The notes: generated from the letters alone by a model not told the origin. A stretch of 64,000 bases of DNA from Polycladidibacter stylochi (GCF_001562055.1 NZ_LLWE01000018.1:341301-405300), one strand, 5' to 3'. Positions 29,194-40,706 are shown, counted from the stretch's first letter. Translations and numbers: made by a program.

Positions 29194-29568
29194 TTAAATA
29201 CTATCCGTTCTCTCAACCCAGAAACATGCTTGTTGGGGGCGCGATAAAGCTTGCAGACAAGTTTGCCTGGCTACTTTGAGTTCGCGTTGTGATGCAAAGA
29301 CTGCCTTGTCATGGTAAATTTAGTTTTAAAATCTCTCACATCTTGCACTGTAAGTATCCTTTAATATCTATGGCTATGAAAGCTTCCTAAGCTATTCAAC
29401 ATAGGATATTGGCGGAAATAAGAGATAAAAAAACAGGGAATTGACGGGTAATCCTCTCTTATTAGCATTGCCCCATTTATACTTGGGCACTAATGTGGCC
29501 TGCGCAATATCTGAATCTATTTGATGTCGACATATGTTTACGTCTGCAATACCTACGAGGAACCTGTT
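29194..29568. other. Divergent intergenic region between slt and dapA
   Basis: About 375 bases without a gene. It must hold divergent promoters; TTGACG at about 29441 is a possible -35 for dapA but I cannot pair it with a convincing -10. TGCCC/GGGCA near 29469-29489 is a weak inverted repeat. Nothing else is evident. Confidence 0.45.
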
Positions 29569-30447
29569 ATGTTTAGAGGATCAATCCCAGCACTCGTCAC
29601 TCCATTTAAGGATGGCGCAGTGGATGAGAAAACCTTCCAGGAATTCGTGGATTGGCAGATAAAACAGGGCTCACATGCCCTTGTACCGGTTGGTACAACT
29701 GGTGAAAGCCCCACACTTTCGCATGATGAACATAAGCGTGTGATTGAAATGGCGGTTGAAGTTTCTGCTGGCCGGGTACCGGTTATTGCTGGTGCCGGGT
29801 CTAATAATACTGTGGAAGCAATTGACTTTTGCCAGCATGCGCAAAAAGTTGGTGCCAATGGGCTTTTAATTGTGACCCCTTATTATAACAAGCCCAATCA
29901 AGCGGGCTTACGGGCGCATTTTAGCCGTTTGGCACAATCTACGGATCTGCCCATATTGATTTATAATATTCCTGGACGCTCGGTTATCGACATGTCTAGT
30001 GAAACGATGGCTGCTTTGTTTGCTGAGCACAAGAATATTATTGGTGTGAAAGATGCGACGGCCAACATGGCACGTGTGAGCGAGCAGCGCCATTTGTGTG
30101 GCAATGATTTTCTTCAACTCTCGGGTGAGGACATTACTGCGCTTGGGTTTATGGCTCATGGGGGGCATGGCTGTATTTCTGTTACGGCGAATATTGCGCC
30201 TGCTTTATGTAGCCAGTTCCAAGAGGCATGTTTGGCAGGTGATTTTGCTGGGGCGCTTGCCATACAAGATAAGTTGGCGCCATTGCATAGCGCATTGTTC
30301 ATTGAGCCCAATCCGACAGGTGCAAAATATGCTTTGTCGCTACTTGGGAAAATGGAAAATTCCTTACGTTTGCCTTTGTTGCCGGTTTCGGAGGCGACAG
30401 AGGTTGCTATTCGTAAAGCAATGGTGCATGCAGGTCTGATTGACTAA
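29569..30447 (+). CDS. dapA: 4-hydroxy-tetrahydrodipicolinate synthase
   Basis: DapA condenses pyruvate with aspartate semialdehyde in lysine and diaminopimelate synthesis. The 292-residue barrel has [10 protein letters not shown], the active-site Tyr in [19 protein letters not shown], and the Schiff-base Lys in GVKDAT. The ATG at 29569 is preceded by CGAGG; an in-frame ATG at 29521 would add 16 non-homologous residues. smpB follows after a hairpin, matching the alphaproteobacterial dapA-smpB order. Confidence 0.95.
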   Translation: MFRGSIPALVTPFKDGAVDEKTFQEFVDWQIKQGSHALVPVGTTGESPTLSHDEHKRVIEMAVEVSAGRVPVIAGAGSNNTVEAIDFCQHAQKVGANGLLIVTPYYNKPNQAGLRAHFSRLAQSTDLPILIYNIPGRSVIDMSSETMAALFAEHKNIIGVKDATANMARVSEQRHLCGNDFLQLSGEDITALGFMAHGGHGCISVTANIAPALCSQFQEACLAGDFAGALAIQDKLAPLHSALFIEPNPTGAKYALSLLGKMENSLRLPLLPVSEATEVAIRKAMVHAGLID

Positions 30448-30454
30448 ACAAAAT

Positions 30455-30480
30455 GTGCCGATGCATAGAAGCATCGGCAC
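30455..30480 (+). terminator. Hairpin after dapA
   Basis: A perfect 10-bp stem GTGCCGATGC / GCATCGGCAC with a 6-base loop. The following T run is short (GTTAATT), so it may only attenuate transcription into smpB. Confidence 0.6.
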
Positions 30481-30508
30481 GTTAATTATGAGAACGATAG
30501 GGTGACGC

Positions 30509-30985
30509 ATGGCTGCCAAAAAAGGTAGCGCTCCGGGGCGCAAAATTGTTAGCGATAATCGCAAGGCGCGCTTCAACTACGAAATTGAAGAGGTTTTTGA
30601 AGCCGGTATCGAGTTGAAAGGTACCGAGGTTAAGTCACTTCGAACCGGTAAAAGTAATATAGCTGAGTCTTATGCTGCCGAGCATAAAGGCGAGCTCATG
30701 GTGTATAATATTTATATTCCGGAATATACTCAGGGCAACCGGTTCAATCATGAGCCGCGTCGGCCACGTCGGTTGCTATTGCATAAACGGCAAATCAACA
30801 AGCTTGCCGGTGCCGTGCAAAAAGATGGCAAAACAATTGTTCCTTTAAAAATATATTTCAATGAAGATGGCCGCGCAAAAATGGAAATAGCCCTAGCGCG
30901 TGGTAAAAAGTTACACGACAAGCGGCAAACAGAAAAGTCGCGCGACTGGAACCGTGAAAAACAAAGAATACTTAAAAACGGCTAG
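30509..30985 (+). CDS. smpB: SsrA-binding protein SmpB
   Basis: SmpB delivers tmRNA to stalled ribosomes. The 158-residue product has the full family pattern: [60 protein letters not shown], and the basic C-terminal tail [18 protein letters not shown]. No tmRNA gene is seen in the window. Confidence 0.96.
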   Translation: MAAKKGSAPGRKIVSDNRKARFNYEIEEVFEAGIELKGTEVKSLRTGKSNIAESYAAEHKGELMVYNIYIPEYTQGNRFNHEPRRPRRLLLHKRQINKLAGAVQKDGKTIVPLKIYFNEDGRAKMEIALARGKKLHDKRQTEKSRDWNREKQRILKNG

Positions 30986-31030
30986 TTCTTCGTAACTATT
31001 AAGAGGCAGCCACAAGCTTTCGGGGGAATT

Positions 31031-31567
31031 ATGAAAATCTGCGTGGCCTCACAAAACCCTGTAAAAATTGCCGCTGCTCGTGAGGCTTTTGAAAAAGTCT
31101 TTCCTGAAAGCGTGTGTGACGTGGTTGCGCTTGCAGCGCCATCAGGGGTACCCGACCAGCCTTTGGGAGACAATGAGACACTGTTAGGTGCACAAAACCG
31201 CGCTGACTATGCGCAAGGTGAAGCGCAAGACTGTGACTTCTGGGTGTCTCTTGAGGGGGGTATCGATGTTGTCGGTGAGCAGTACTTTACTTTTGCCTGG
31301 TTTGTTATTCAAGCTGCGGATGGCCGCATATCGCGCACCCGTTCGATGACGCTTCCGCTACCGGGTAAGGTCATGCAACTTGTGCGAGAGGGTATTGAGT
31401 TGGGTTATGCTTTCGATCAGTTATATGAGCTTAAGAATTCTAAGCATAGTGATGGTGCTTTTGGTATAATCACAGAGGGTTTGCATACCCGTAAATCAGT
31501 ATATTTTGATAGTTTGTGCTGTGCTCTCATGCCATTCAAGAATACGGTTTTTCAAGAAAACATATAA
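31031..31567 (+). CDS. YjjX-type inosine/xanthosine triphosphatase
   Basis: YjjX-family enzymes hydrolyse non-canonical purine nucleoside triphosphates such as ITP and XTP. The 178-residue product starts MKICVASQNPVKIAAAREAF and has SGVPDQPLGDNETLLGAQNR, DFWVSLEGGID, and SDGAFGIITEGLHTRKSVY. These match the family; the length is normal. The start ATG is preceded by GGGGG. It lies 45 bases after smpB. Confidence 0.9.
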   Translation: MKICVASQNPVKIAAAREAFEKVFPESVCDVVALAAPSGVPDQPLGDNETLLGAQNRADYAQGEAQDCDFWVSLEGGIDVVGEQYFTFAWFVIQAADGRISRTRSMTLPLPGKVMQLVREGIELGYAFDQLYELKNSKHSDGAFGIITEGLHTRKSVYFDSLCCALMPFKNTVFQENI

Positions 31568-31798
31568 ATTTTTGAATGAGATTCTAAAGAATTATATATA
31601 TCTTTCAGCTTTCCTATGGATTAAAATAAGACCCTGCAGTGGCTTTATGTGTGAATGGACAAATTGCATAAAATGCTGTTTAAAATTGTATTTAAATTTA
31701 AAGCGATAATTCTACTCAAGGTTGCGTACGTATATACATCTACGTAAATTGGTAGAGTACAAGTGATTCGCTCTACCAGAGATGGATAGAGGTGTCTT

Positions 31799-33514
31799 AT
31801 GAGAAATTATTGGGCAAAAAAATCTTTAGTTTTTAAAGTGGGCGTAAGTGCTAGTTTTGCAATTGTCTTAGCTCTAGGGTTATTGGGCGTTATAGTAAAG
31901 TGGCTTTTGTTCCAGTCACTTAAAGAAGATGTTATCGCGCAACAAAATTTTACGCTACGTATAGCGGCAAAGCAACTTGCTTTTAACTACCCGCAAGCTC
32001 AAGTAAAAATTGACAGTCATGGTGATATCGAGCGCATTGTCCTTCCACAGCTACCTGTTTTTGATAATCATGAGTTCATTGATGGAATTGGACAGTTAAC
32101 TGGCGAAACCGCAACGGTTTTTGCATGGGATTCAAAGACGCAGGACTTTTGGCGCAAAACCACAAACATTACAAAGGAAAATGGTAGCCGCGCAATTGGT
32201 ACCCAGCTTGGTCAGAATGGGAAGGTGTATCCAGTTGTCACAAAAGGAGAAACGTTCCTAGGCGAGGCGGTGATTTTAGGGATTCCTTATTACACGCGCT
32301 ATCAACCAATTTTTGATGAGCAGAATAATGTTATCGGAATATTGTATGTCGGCGTACAAAAGGCGCGTGTTGAGGCTGCAACTTATAGTGTTATTCAAGG
32401 TTTGTTAATATCGGAAGTGGCTTTGGCATTGTTGCTAACTTTGTTTGCCGCACTGGGTGCTCGGCATTTGCTTCGGCCAATTACAGAAATGACGCAGTGT
32501 TTACGACTGCTGGCGAAAAATCAGCAAGACCTTCATATACCATATATGAATCGATTTGATGAAATCGGACGAATGGCGAAAGCTATCGTTGTATTGGATC
32601 AAAATAATAATGAGCGCTTAGCCTTACAGAAACAAAAAGAAAAAGAGCAAAGCGAAAAAGAAATAAGGCATAAAAAAAGAGAAGAACTGCTGATGCAGTT
32701 TGATAAAGATGTTCAGCTTATGTTGAAACAAATGAGCGATCAGTCTCAACAACTGGAAAGTACAGCTCGTGTACTGAATGGTGTTGCAGAAGAAAGCTCA
32801 ACTTCGTCAAATACGGCTTCAACATCTTCACAAGAAGTATCGGCTAATGTGCAAACTGTAGCAACTGCTGCTGAGGAACTGAGCACAACCATTGAAGAAA
32901 TCAGTCGGCAAGTGGGTGAGACAAGCAGGGTCGTGCAAGAAACCGCTGATAGTGTTGTGAGTACAAATTCGCAAGTGAACCACCTTGACGGTTCGGCACA
33001 GAAAATTGGCGAAGTCATTAATCTTATTCAAGATATCGCAGAGCAAACAAACCTACTTGCTTTGAATGCGACAATTGAGGCTGCGCGGGCAGGAGACATG
33101 GGGCGCGGTTTTGCTGTTGTGGCCAGCGAGGTTAAAGAACTTGCCAGCCAGACAGCCAAAGCGACCACAGAAATTTCCGAGCAAATTATGGAAGTGCAGG
33201 GGGCATCCAAGCAAGCGGTTGTTGCGATTGATGCTATTACCCAATCGATTGGCGATGTGAGCAATTATGCAGCGAATATGGCAACGGCGATGAGCCAGCA
33301 AGGAGCTGCGACCTCAGAGATTAGCCAGAATGTGCAACTTGCTGCGGTGGGTACACAAAATGTAGCCGATAATATTGAACGGGTAAGTAATCAAGTTCGT
33401 GAAACAAGAAGTTCAGCCTCTTTTGTGCTGGATGCTTCACATAGCTTATCTGAGCAAGCTATTAATCTTCGCGATACAGTGCATAGTTTTATGGCTTCAG
33501 TGCGCACAGCTTAA
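31799..33514 (+). CDS. Methyl-accepting chemotaxis protein with periplasmic Cache domain
   Basis: A 571-residue chemoreceptor. Residues 12-34 form the first membrane helix. A single Cache-like sensor follows, with [20 protein letters not shown] and [20 protein letters not shown]. The second helix is near residues 200-222, then a HAMP region, a charged coiled coil ([16 protein letters not shown]), and the signalling domain with the conserved hairpin tip [20 protein letters not shown]. The ligand is unknown. No che genes lie nearby, so it is an orphan receptor. Confidence 0.94.
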   Translation: MRNYWAKKSLVFKVGVSASFAIVLALGLLGVIVKWLLFQSLKEDVIAQQNFTLRIAAKQLAFNYPQAQVKIDSHGDIERIVLPQLPVFDNHEFIDGIGQLTGETATVFAWDSKTQDFWRKTTNITKENGSRAIGTQLGQNGKVYPVVTKGETFLGEAVILGIPYYTRYQPIFDEQNNVIGILYVGVQKARVEAATYSVIQGLLISEVALALLLTLFAALGARHLLRPITEMTQCLRLLAKNQQDLHIPYMNRFDEIGRMAKAIVVLDQNNNERLALQKQKEKEQSEKEIRHKKREELLMQFDKDVQLMLKQMSDQSQQLESTARVLNGVAEESSTSSNTASTSSQEVSANVQTVATAAEELSTTIEEISRQVGETSRVVQETADSVVSTNSQVNHLDGSAQKIGEVINLIQDIAEQTNLLALNATIEAARAGDMGRGFAVVASEVKELASQTAKATTEISEQIMEVQGASKQAVVAIDAITQSIGDVSNYAANMATAMSQQGAATSEISQNVQLAAVGTQNVADNIERVSNQVRETRSSASFVLDASHSLSEQAINLRDTVHSFMASVRTA

Positions 33515-33529
33515 CGTCCTATGGTACTC

Positions 33530-33564
33530 AAAGGCTAAGAACTTCCTATTGGTTCTTAGCCTTT
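33530..33564. terminator. Bidirectional terminator between chemoreceptor and parC
   Basis: A perfect 13-bp stem AAAGGCTAAGAAC / GTTCTTAGCCTTT with a 9-base loop lies between two convergent genes. Confidence 0.8.
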
Positions 33565-33576
33565 AACTTTCTTGAA

Positions 33577-35826
33577 TTACAGCCCGTTCCCGCCAAATTT
33601 GTTGGATCTTGGGAAGCCGTTTGGCGGCAGGCGGCCTGCCTGTCCCCGATCACCGCGCCAATCAACTAAATCATCAAGAGTTCTGGTAAAGGTGCGGCCG
33701 GAACTATCAACCCAGTTGAGCCCTTCGGTTGCAACAAAGGTTTTGGCATCGGAAATTCCACCGTCACGATAGCGCTGCAGGCGGACACCACGCCCTCGGG
33801 TCATTTCGGTTATTTGCGCGAGCGGAAAGACAATTAGCTTACGGTTGTCGCCAATAACAGCAACATAATCACCTGTCACCGGAATACAGAGTTTTGCCTC
33901 TTCTGGCGCTGATACGTTGAGTACCTGCTTACCCTTACGTGTATTGGCGATAATATCATTTTCTTTAACAACAAAGCCCTTGGCATCTGTTGTGGCAACA
34001 AGTAGTTTTCGATCCGGTTGATGGGGGAAGACTGTTAAAATATCTTGTGCTTCGTCCATATCAACCATCAAACGTATTGGCTCACCATGCCCACGCCCAC
34101 CTGGCAGCTTATCTGCACCGATGGTGTAGAACTTTCCACCTGTGGTAAAGACAAGCAGTTTACTGGTGGTCTCAGCAAGGAAGTGTTGCTTGAGCTGGTC
34201 CCCTTGTTTGAAGGTGATATTGGCAACGTCTTGGGTATGGCCTTTCAGGGCCCTGATCCAGCCTTTTTCCGAGACAAGGACAGTTATAGGCTCCCGCTCG
34301 ATCATAGCTTGTTGAATATCTTCCAAGTCGACTTCACTAGCGGAACCGAACTGGCTACGGCGTTGGCCAATTTCTGTTCCCGGTCCATAAGCCTTGGCAA
34401 GTTCCGTTATCTGCTTGCTGATCCGCTTCCAAAGTTTTGCCGGTGAAGCTAACATTGCTTCCAGCGCATCGCGTTCTTTAGAGAGTTTTTCGTGTTCTTT
34501 ACGAATTTCGAATTCTTCGAGCTTTCGCAGAGAGCGCAACCGCATGTTCAAAATAGCTTCGGCTTGAACATCGGTTAGCTTAAATGCACTGATAAGAGAG
34601 GCTTTGGCATCATCTTCTTCACGGATAATGCGGATAACTTCATCGATGTTTAAATAGGCAACGAGATAGCCTTCCAAAACCTCCAAGCGGTGGCGTATTT
34701 GTTCAAGGCGGTGATTGGAGCGGCGTTCGAGCACCACTTTTTGATGGTCAAGCCATTCTCGCAACACTGCCTTGAGGCCCATAACTTTGGGGACAACACC
34801 AGCAGAAAGTACATTCATGTTGAGTGAAAAACGGTTCTCCAAGTCGGTGAGCTTGAAGAGCGAAGCCATTAGTAAATCAGGATCAACTGTTTTTGTTCGA
34901 GGTACCAAAACCAGGCGAATGTCTTCAGCTGATTCATCGCGTACATCATCGAGTAAAGGTAATTTACGAGCGGTGAGAAGCTCGGCTATTTTTTCGATTA
35001 AACGAGACTTTTGCACCTGATAGGGAATTTCGGTAACAACAATCTGATAGGTGCCGCGCGGGCCTTCTTCCCTATGCCATTTCGCGCGGATACGAAAACT
35101 ACCACGACCGGTATTATAGGCTTCTAGAATTGAGCCTTTGTCATTGACTATAATACCACCGGTTGGAAAGTCCGGCCCTTTAATATATTCAAGTAGGTCC
35201 TCTGTGGAGGCTTCTGGATTTTTTATTAGGGTGAGCGATGCCTGACAAAGCTCATAGGCATTGTGCGGGGGAATAGAAGTTGCCATACCAACCGCAATGC
35301 CGGTGGAGCCATTGGCAAGAAGATTAGGAAAAGCGCCAGGTAGTACGACGGGTTCTTTATCCAAGCCATCGTAGGTTTCACGAAAATCAATGGCATCTTC
35401 ATCCAGACCATCCAGCAAGCGAATGGCAACGTCTGTCATACGCGCTTCGGTGTAACGCATGGCGGCAGCACTGTCGCCATCAATATTACCGAAGTTGCCC
35501 TGACCATCGACCATGGGGTAGCGTACAGAGAACTCTTGGGCCAGTCGCACCAGTGCATCATAAATAGGCCCATCACCATGAGGGTGATATTTACCCATTA
35601 CATCACCAACCACACGGGCACATTTTTTAAAGCCGGACTTGGGGTCGAGCTTTAGTAAACGCATACCATAAAGGATGCGGCGGTGAACCGGTTTTAAGCC
35701 ATCACGAACATCGGGCAGGGCACGATGCATAATCGTGGTGAGGGCATATGAAAGGTAGCGCTCTTCTAGTGCATCTTTCAGATTAATGGACTCGGGCGCT
35801 GCAAAATCTGACTGTTGTTTTCCCAT
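33577..35826 (-). CDS. parC: DNA topoisomerase IV subunit A
   Basis: ParC with ParE decatenates daughter chromosomes. The 749-residue product has [39 protein letters not shown], and the active-site Tyr in [10 protein letters not shown]. The C-terminal half forms the beta-pinwheel region. At the position equivalent to the Ser of the quinolone-resistance region (after HGD) this protein has Gly-Pro. parE is in the same window but about 23 kb away on the same strand. Confidence 0.95.
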   Translation of the reverse strand: MGKQQSDFAAPESINLKDALEERYLSYALTTIMHRALPDVRDGLKPVHRRILYGMRLLKLDPKSGFKKCARVVGDVMGKYHPHGDGPIYDALVRLAQEFSVRYPMVDGQGNFGNIDGDSAAAMRYTEARMTDVAIRLLDGLDEDAIDFRETYDGLDKEPVVLPGAFPNLLANGSTGIAVGMATSIPPHNAYELCQASLTLIKNPEASTEDLLEYIKGPDFPTGGIIVNDKGSILEAYNTGRGSFRIRAKWHREEGPRGTYQIVVTEIPYQVQKSRLIEKIAELLTARKLPLLDDVRDESAEDIRLVLVPRTKTVDPDLLMASLFKLTDLENRFSLNMNVLSAGVVPKVMGLKAVLREWLDHQKVVLERRSNHRLEQIRHRLEVLEGYLVAYLNIDEVIRIIREEDDAKASLISAFKLTDVQAEAILNMRLRSLRKLEEFEIRKEHEKLSKERDALEAMLASPAKLWKRISKQITELAKAYGPGTEIGQRRSQFGSASEVDLEDIQQAMIEREPITVLVSEKGWIRALKGHTQDVANITFKQGDQLKQHFLAETTSKLLVFTTGGKFYTIGADKLPGGRGHGEPIRLMVDMDEAQDILTVFPHQPDRKLLVATTDAKGFVVKENDIIANTRKGKQVLNVSAPEEAKLCIPVTGDYVAVIGDNRKLIVFPLAQITEMTRGRGVRLQRYRDGGISDAKTFVATEGLNWVDSSGRTFTRTLDDLVDWRGDRGQAGRLPPNGFPRSNKFGGNGL

Positions 35827-36006
35827 GGCCTCTGACTAGCTTTTCCAAGCAATACTGGCAAGAGCTGGGATTAACTATGTGTTTTTTTTGTTGCTAAAGT
35901 GGTTGAAATGTTAGGCATTCAACGCAGGTGTTGCAATAATGACCATGTGCTCCTAGGGAAATACTCTTCGTGTTTATTATGCATATTTTAAGGATGTGGC
36001 TGAGGA

Positions 36007-36669
36007 ATGGATTATAAGTGGCAAGAATTTTTAGAATGTGAAAGTGCGAAATCTTATTATGAAGCACTGATGCATTCAATCGCGGAGCAAGAAGCATTAG
36101 GGCACGAGATTTATCCGCCACTTGATGTAAGGTTTGCTGCGTTCGAGATGACAGCGTTTGATGATGTTAAGGTGGTTATTTTGGGACAAGACCCATATCA
36201 CGGGGCAGGGCAGGCACACGGCTTGAGCTTTTCGGTGCTTGAAGGGGTAAAGGTTCCGCCATCTCTACGTAATATTTACAAGGAACTTCATAGTGACCTT
36301 ATTACGAGTGTCCCGAGGCATGGCAACTTGAGCGCATGGGCTCGGCAAGGGGTGCTGTTGTTAAATACCTCATTAACGGTGAATGCTGGTACTGCGGGTT
36401 CACATAGCAAGTTTGGCTGGCAAAAATTTACAGATGCCGCTATTGGCAAATTAAATGAAGAGCGAGAAGGGCTGGTTTTTGTATTGTGGGGTGCGCCTGC
36501 ACAGAAAAAGACCACATTAATTGACGAGGCTCGGCATTTGATTTTGAAAGCTCCGCATCCCTCGCCACTATCCGCTCACCGTGGTTTCTTTGGTTCTAAA
36601 CCCTTTTCGCAAGCGAATACCTATTTGCAAGCAAGGGGTGAAACGCCCATTGATTGGTCGTTGGCCTAG
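36007..36669 (+). CDS. ung: Uracil-DNA glycosylase (family 1)
   Basis: UNG removes uracil from DNA. The 220-residue product has the catalytic motif VILGQDPYHGAGQAHGLSFSV-like region with Asp in GQDPYH, LLLNTSLTVNAG, and the His loop HPSPLSAHRGFFG. Length and motif order are those of family 1. It ends with a four-base tail-to-tail overlap with the TetR gene. Confidence 0.96.
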   Translation: MDYKWQEFLECESAKSYYEALMHSIAEQEALGHEIYPPLDVRFAAFEMTAFDDVKVVILGQDPYHGAGQAHGLSFSVLEGVKVPPSLRNIYKELHSDLITSVPRHGNLSAWARQGVLLLNTSLTVNAGTAGSHSKFGWQKFTDAAIGKLNEEREGLVFVLWGAPAQKKTTLIDEARHLILKAPHPSPLSAHRGFFGSKPFSQANTYLQARGETPIDWSLA

Positions 36670-37190
36670 GAATGCTGATGTGGCTTTGCTGCGAAGTCTC
36701 CCATGATAAGTCTTTGTAGTACATTGGCAAAGTGATAATTGATTTGTGTTTCCATTGTTTGGGTTTGCCCCCAGTAAAGGTAGATTTGCCGAAAAAAAGT
36801 GCGTTGTTCTGCCAGTAACAATTGGCAGGAGGGACGTAAATCCGGCTCTCCTAGGCAGGTGATGAGCGCGGGACCTAGAGGAGTGGAGAGTAGGGCTTGT
36901 TCCAAGGCATGAAAGGATGTCTCTAGCTCTTGTTGATAGCCTGTTGTGCCAGCTGGCACATAGGTAACTCTTGAAAAGAAAAAGCGCAGAGTTTCAAGGG
37001 ACAATTCCGGTTTTCCATTGGGCCAACGGCGGTAAATGGCTTGTTTTGAAGTGTTTGCAGTTTTGACTATTTGAGCCAGATTTGTGCCCGCATAGCCATT
37101 TAGGGCGAGGGCATTACATGTGGCTGCAAATATGCGTTTGGTGAGCGCGTCGTTTTGTTTGCGACCAACCGGAGATTTATCGGTACTCAT
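36666..37190 (-). CDS. TetR family transcriptional regulator
   Basis: A 174-residue protein with an N-terminal TetR DNA-binding domain: RIFAATCNALALNGYAG, NLAQIVKTANTSKQAIYRRW. The C-terminal ligand domain is unlike any I can name and no target gene is adjacent: it sits between ung (convergent) and gatC (divergent). The ATG at 37190 is chosen over an in-frame TTG at 37208. Its regulon is unknown. Confidence 0.85.
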   Translation of the reverse strand: MSTDKSPVGRKQNDALTKRIFAATCNALALNGYAGTNLAQIVKTANTSKQAIYRRWPNGKPELSLETLRFFFSRVTYVPAGTTGYQQELETSFHALEQALLSTPLGPALITCLGEPDLRPSCQLLLAEQRTFFRQIYLYWGQTQTMETQINYHFANVLQRLIMGDFAAKPHQHS

Positions 37191-37314
37191 GGGGACCGAA
37201 AATAACAATTAGCTGGGTATATGGCAAGGAGAGCGCATTGAATTTGTTCAATTTCAAACATATTGCTAGGTGCAACAAACCATTTTACGGCCATTTTCAA
37301 AACAGGAGAGACCC

Positions 37315-37602
37315 ATGTCTGTTGACTTAAAAACAGTCAAACGTGTTGCTGGTCTTGCCCGCATTAAAGTTAGCGATGCGCAGGCAGAAACCATGACCGG
37401 TGAGCTCAATGCCATTCTCGGCTTTATCGAGCAGCTTGATGAAGTGAACACAGATAATGTGGAGCCGTTAACATCGGTTGTCGAGCAAACCATGAAGAAG
37501 CGCAGTGATGGCGTTCAAGATGGTGGCTACGCTGATAAAGTTGTCGCCAATGCGCCAGAGAGTGAAGATAACTTTTTCATGGTGCCTAAGGTGGTTGAAT
37601 AA
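37315..37602 (+). CDS. gatC: Asp-tRNA(Asn)/Glu-tRNA(Gln) amidotransferase subunit C
   Basis: GatC is the small subunit that stabilises the GatCAB amidotransferase. The 95-residue product has [34 protein letters not shown], and FFMVPKVVE at the C-terminus, all family features. AGGAGA precedes the ATG. gatA follows 47 bases later. gatB is not in the window. Confidence 0.95.
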   Translation: MSVDLKTVKRVAGLARIKVSDAQAETMTGELNAILGFIEQLDEVNTDNVEPLTSVVEQTMKKRSDGVQDGGYADKVVANAPESEDNFFMVPKVVE

Positions 37603-37649
37603 CCCTTATGTGCTGTTGGCTTACTTGCCGTTGTTAAAGGAATAAAACC

Positions 37650-39128
37650 GTGACTAAACTGATTGATTTGACTATCGCTGAGGCGCGCGACAAGCTTGCT
37701 GCCCGCGAGTTCTCAGCTTCTGAACTTACCGAAGCCTATATTGGTGCTATTGAAAGTGCGAATGAAAGCCTGAATGCTTATGTCACTGTGACCGGCGATA
37801 TTGCCCGTGAACAGGCAAAAGCTTCGGATGCCAAAATTGCCGCTGGTGAAGCGCGTCCGCTTGAGGGGATACCTCTTGGCATTAAAGACCTTTACGCAAC
37901 AAAGGGTGTTCATACACAGGCATGTTCGCATATTCTTGATGGCTTTAAGCCCGAATATGAATCTACCGTAACTCAAAACCTGTTTGATGATGGGGCGGTG
38001 ATGCTTGGCAAGCTCAACATGGATGAGTTTGCGATGGGTTCTTCTAACGAAACATCCTTCTATGGCAATGTGGTCAACCCATGGCGTCGTAATGGCAGTG
38101 AAACTGCGCTGGTTCCCGGTGGTTCTTCCGGTGGTTCGGCGAGTGCGGTTGCTGCGAAAATCTGCGCTGCTGCGACAGCTTCCGATACCGGTGGTTCTAT
38201 TCGCCAACCAGCAGCGCTTACCGGTACAGTGGGTATTAAACCAACTTATGGCCGTTGTTCGCGTTGGGGCATGGTGGCCTTTGCAAGCTCGCTCGACCAA
38301 GCGGGACCGATTGGCCGCACCGTGCGTGATAATGCGATCCTGCTGAAGTCAATGGCTTCCGTTGATGCCAAAGACACAACATCTGTTGATCTGCCTGTGC
38401 CGGACTACGAAAGCTTTGTTGGCAAATCCATCAAGGGTATGAAAATTGGTATTCCGAAAGAATATCGTATGGATGGTATGCCTGAGGAAATCGAAAAACT
38501 GTGGCAGCAGGGGATTGACTGGCTGAAGGCTGCTGGTGCCGAAATTGTTGAAATCTCGTTGCCACATACAAAGTATGCGTTGCCTGCTTACTACATTGTG
38601 GCACCTGCCGAGGCCTCTTCCAACCTCGCTCGTTATGATGGTGTGCGCTATGGCCTGCGCGTGCCGGGTAATGATATTGTCGAGATGTACGAGAACACAC
38701 GCGCTGAAGGCTTTGGTGATGAAGTGAAACGCCGCGTGATGATTGGTACTTATGTGCTGTCTGCTGGTTACTATGACGCTTACTATTTGAAAGCGCAAAA
38801 AGTTCGTACACTCATCAAGCGCGATTTTGATCTGGTTTGGGAAAGCGGTGTGGATGCGATTTTGACACCAACAACACCAGATGCTGCTTTTGCGCCGGGC
38901 GAGATTACCGATCCTGTGACCATGTACATGAACGACGTATTTACTGTTACGGCAAATATGGCGGGTATTCCGGGTATGTCTATTCCGGCTGGTTTGAACA
39001 AAGACGGTTTGCCGTTGGGGCTTCAGCTTTTAGGTAAACCATTTGATGAGGGCACACTGTTCCAGGTTGGTGAAGTTATCGAACAGGCGGCAGGCCGGTT
39101 TGATGCGAATGACTGGTGGACGAAGTAG
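37650..39128 (+). CDS. gatA: Asp-tRNA(Asn)/Glu-tRNA(Gln) amidotransferase subunit A
   Basis: GatA releases ammonia from glutamine for transamidation of mischarged tRNAs. The 492-residue amidase has its catalytic triad in view: Lys in [11 protein letters not shown], cis-Ser in [14 protein letters not shown], and the nucleophile Ser in [13 protein letters not shown]. The start is GTG with AAAGGA before it. A hairpin after the stop marks the end of the gatC-gatA transcript. Confidence 0.96.
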   Translation: MTKLIDLTIAEARDKLAAREFSASELTEAYIGAIESANESLNAYVTVTGDIAREQAKASDAKIAAGEARPLEGIPLGIKDLYATKGVHTQACSHILDGFKPEYESTVTQNLFDDGAVMLGKLNMDEFAMGSSNETSFYGNVVNPWRRNGSETALVPGGSSGGSASAVAAKICAAATASDTGGSIRQPAALTGTVGIKPTYGRCSRWGMVAFASSLDQAGPIGRTVRDNAILLKSMASVDAKDTTSVDLPVPDYESFVGKSIKGMKIGIPKEYRMDGMPEEIEKLWQQGIDWLKAAGAEIVEISLPHTKYALPAYYIVAPAEASSNLARYDGVRYGLRVPGNDIVEMYENTRAEGFGDEVKRRVMIGTYVLSAGYYDAYYLKAQKVRTLIKRDFDLVWESGVDAILTPTTPDAAFAPGEITDPVTMYMNDVFTVTANMAGIPGMSIPAGLNKDGLPLGLQLLGKPFDEGTLFQVGEVIEQAAGRFDANDWWTK

Positions 39129-39137
39129 CTTTACGCG

Positions 39138-39166
39138 TTTAGGCCCTGGTTTTACTGGGGCCTAAA
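39138..39166 (+). terminator. Hairpin after gatA
   Basis: A perfect 9-bp stem TTTAGGCCC / GGGCCTAAA with an 11-base loop, ten bases after the gatA stop. There is no strong T run. Confidence 0.6.
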
Positions 39167-39275
39167 TGAATAGTGCATTTTGCAATATAAAAATATATTA
39201 GATAATATTTAAGAATAGTAATTCTCTACTGGTACCGTATTCTGCCTTTTTAGTTATTCACTTAAAGGCATCGCA

Positions 39276-40070
39276 ATGGAACGCACCTCGAGCATTTATT
39301 TAGGTGATTATACAGCTCTGACCGTCACAACACGTCATCAAAAAATGTATGTGGACACGCGCGATATATCTGTCGCGCCGCATTTGATGATTCATGGTTA
39401 TTGGGAAGAGTGGATTACCAAGGTGTTTTTAAAGCTCCTAAAGCCGGGAATGCATTTGATCGATATTGGCGCTAATTTTGGATATTATACCTTGCTTGGT
39501 GCGCATGGCGTTGGGCCGCAAGGGCGTGTTACTGCATTCGAAGCGAACCCGCACTTGGTCGGTTTACTAAAACAGTCCGTTGCAATTAATGGTTATGAGT
39601 CAATTTGTAAGGTTGTTCAAAAAGCGGTCTACTCTCATCCCGAGAAGTTAAGCTTTGAGATTTGCAACAAGTTTATGGGTGGCTCAAGCCTGCACCTTTC
39701 CCATAACGGTGAAGACCATTTGGGCTTTAAGACTGAGCGTATCGAAGTCGAAGCAACTTCACTGGATGATTATTTAGAAGCCAGTGATAAAGTTGATTTC
39801 ATCAAGATGGATGCAGAACGAAGTGAAGCATTCATTTTGCTTGGTGCTGAGAACCTGCTGTTGCGGTCAAAGCCTATCATATTGATGGAATATAATGACC
39901 ACATGGTATTGACCCGCTTTGAAGCTCCCTCTGATTTTCTAGCCTACATTGAGGGATTTGGTTACTTTGCTTATGCGGTTGAGCTGGATTCAAGCTTAAA
40001 ACAAATTAATGCCGATAGGATAGCAACGCTGGGGCACTGTGACATTGTTTTGTCACCCTCTAAACTTTAG
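39276..40070 (+). CDS. FkbM family methyltransferase
   Basis: A 264-residue SAM-dependent methyltransferase of the FkbM type. The SAM-binding loop is HLIDIGANFGYYTLLGA, motif II acidic residue in VTAFEANPHLV, and FIKMDAERSEAFILLGAE is the family's conserved C-terminal strand, with the usual DVEG replaced by DAER. FkbM proteins often methylate glycans or secondary metabolites; no biosynthetic cluster is nearby, so the substrate is unknown. It is monocistronic between gatA and a convergent phosphoesterase. Confidence 0.85.
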   Translation: MERTSSIYLGDYTALTVTTRHQKMYVDTRDISVAPHLMIHGYWEEWITKVFLKLLKPGMHLIDIGANFGYYTLLGAHGVGPQGRVTAFEANPHLVGLLKQSVAINGYESICKVVQKAVYSHPEKLSFEICNKFMGGSSLHLSHNGEDHLGFKTERIEVEATSLDDYLEASDKVDFIKMDAERSEAFILLGAENLLLRSKPIILMEYNDHMVLTRFEAPSDFLAYIEGFGYFAYAVELDSSLKQINADRIATLGHCDIVLSPSKL

Positions 40071-40080
40071 GAACTCTGTT

Positions 40081-40617
40081 TTATCGCTTGGATTTTGCTG
40101 TGAATTTTTGTTGTAATTGCAGGGCACTTACTGGCATGTAATTCCAGCAATCAACGCCAACATCTGTTGATTGGTTGTGGTCTGGCAAATTACCATGGGA
40201 ATGGCCGAATAGATGGATGGCCCCTTGATGTTCTGCGGGCCACGTACGCATGGCATAGTGGCATAGAAAAAAGGGTTGCCGGTTTATTTTTACCGTTAGT
40301 TGATCAGTTATTGCTAGTTGCGGTTTGTTTGGATCGTGTGAAACCCAAGGTAGACTAAGCGTTTCAGAATGATCATGGTTGCCTTTGATAAGAGATTTTC
40401 GCCCATTCAAGCTTGAGAAAATACTATACAACGAGCCTTTTGGGGCACGGTGAGCAAAGTCGCCAAGCACAAATACATGATCTTTCTCGCCAATAATACT
40501 GTTCCAATTGGCAATGAGCTGACTTGTTTGCTCGTCAGAGTCTTTAAAGGGGCGCCTACAAAGATTGATGATATTCTCATGTCCGAAATGCGGATCGGCT
40601 GTAAAAAAGAAAGCCAT
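40081..40617 (-). CDS. Calcineurin-like metallophosphoesterase
   Basis: A 178-residue protein with the full metal-binding set of the calcineurin-like family: TADPHFGHENI (DxH), VLGDFAH (GD), IKGNHDH (GNHD), FLCHYAM (His), and LFGHSHG (GHxH). It belongs to the short YfcE-like/phage-type group. Substrate unknown. It is convergent with the FkbM gene, ten bases apart. Confidence 0.87.
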   Translation of the reverse strand: MAFFFTADPHFGHENIINLCRRPFKDSDEQTSQLIANWNSIIGEKDHVFVLGDFAHRAPKGSLYSIFSSLNGRKSLIKGNHDHSETLSLPWVSHDPNKPQLAITDQLTVKINRQPFFLCHYAMRTWPAEHQGAIHLFGHSHGNLPDHNQSTDVGVDCWNYMPVSALQLQQKFTAKSKR

Positions 40618-40706
40618 AACTAACCTATATTGGAAAATTACTGCGATAAATATGACTAGTTATATACTTACATAATTTGTTTTCTTAGGAAATTTAAAAA
40701 TAAAAC

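Noticed and set aside
31678..31702. TTAA repeats resembling a CtrA site before the chemoreceptor gene
   Set aside because: The spacing is 8 bases instead of the required 7, and the region is simply AT-rich.
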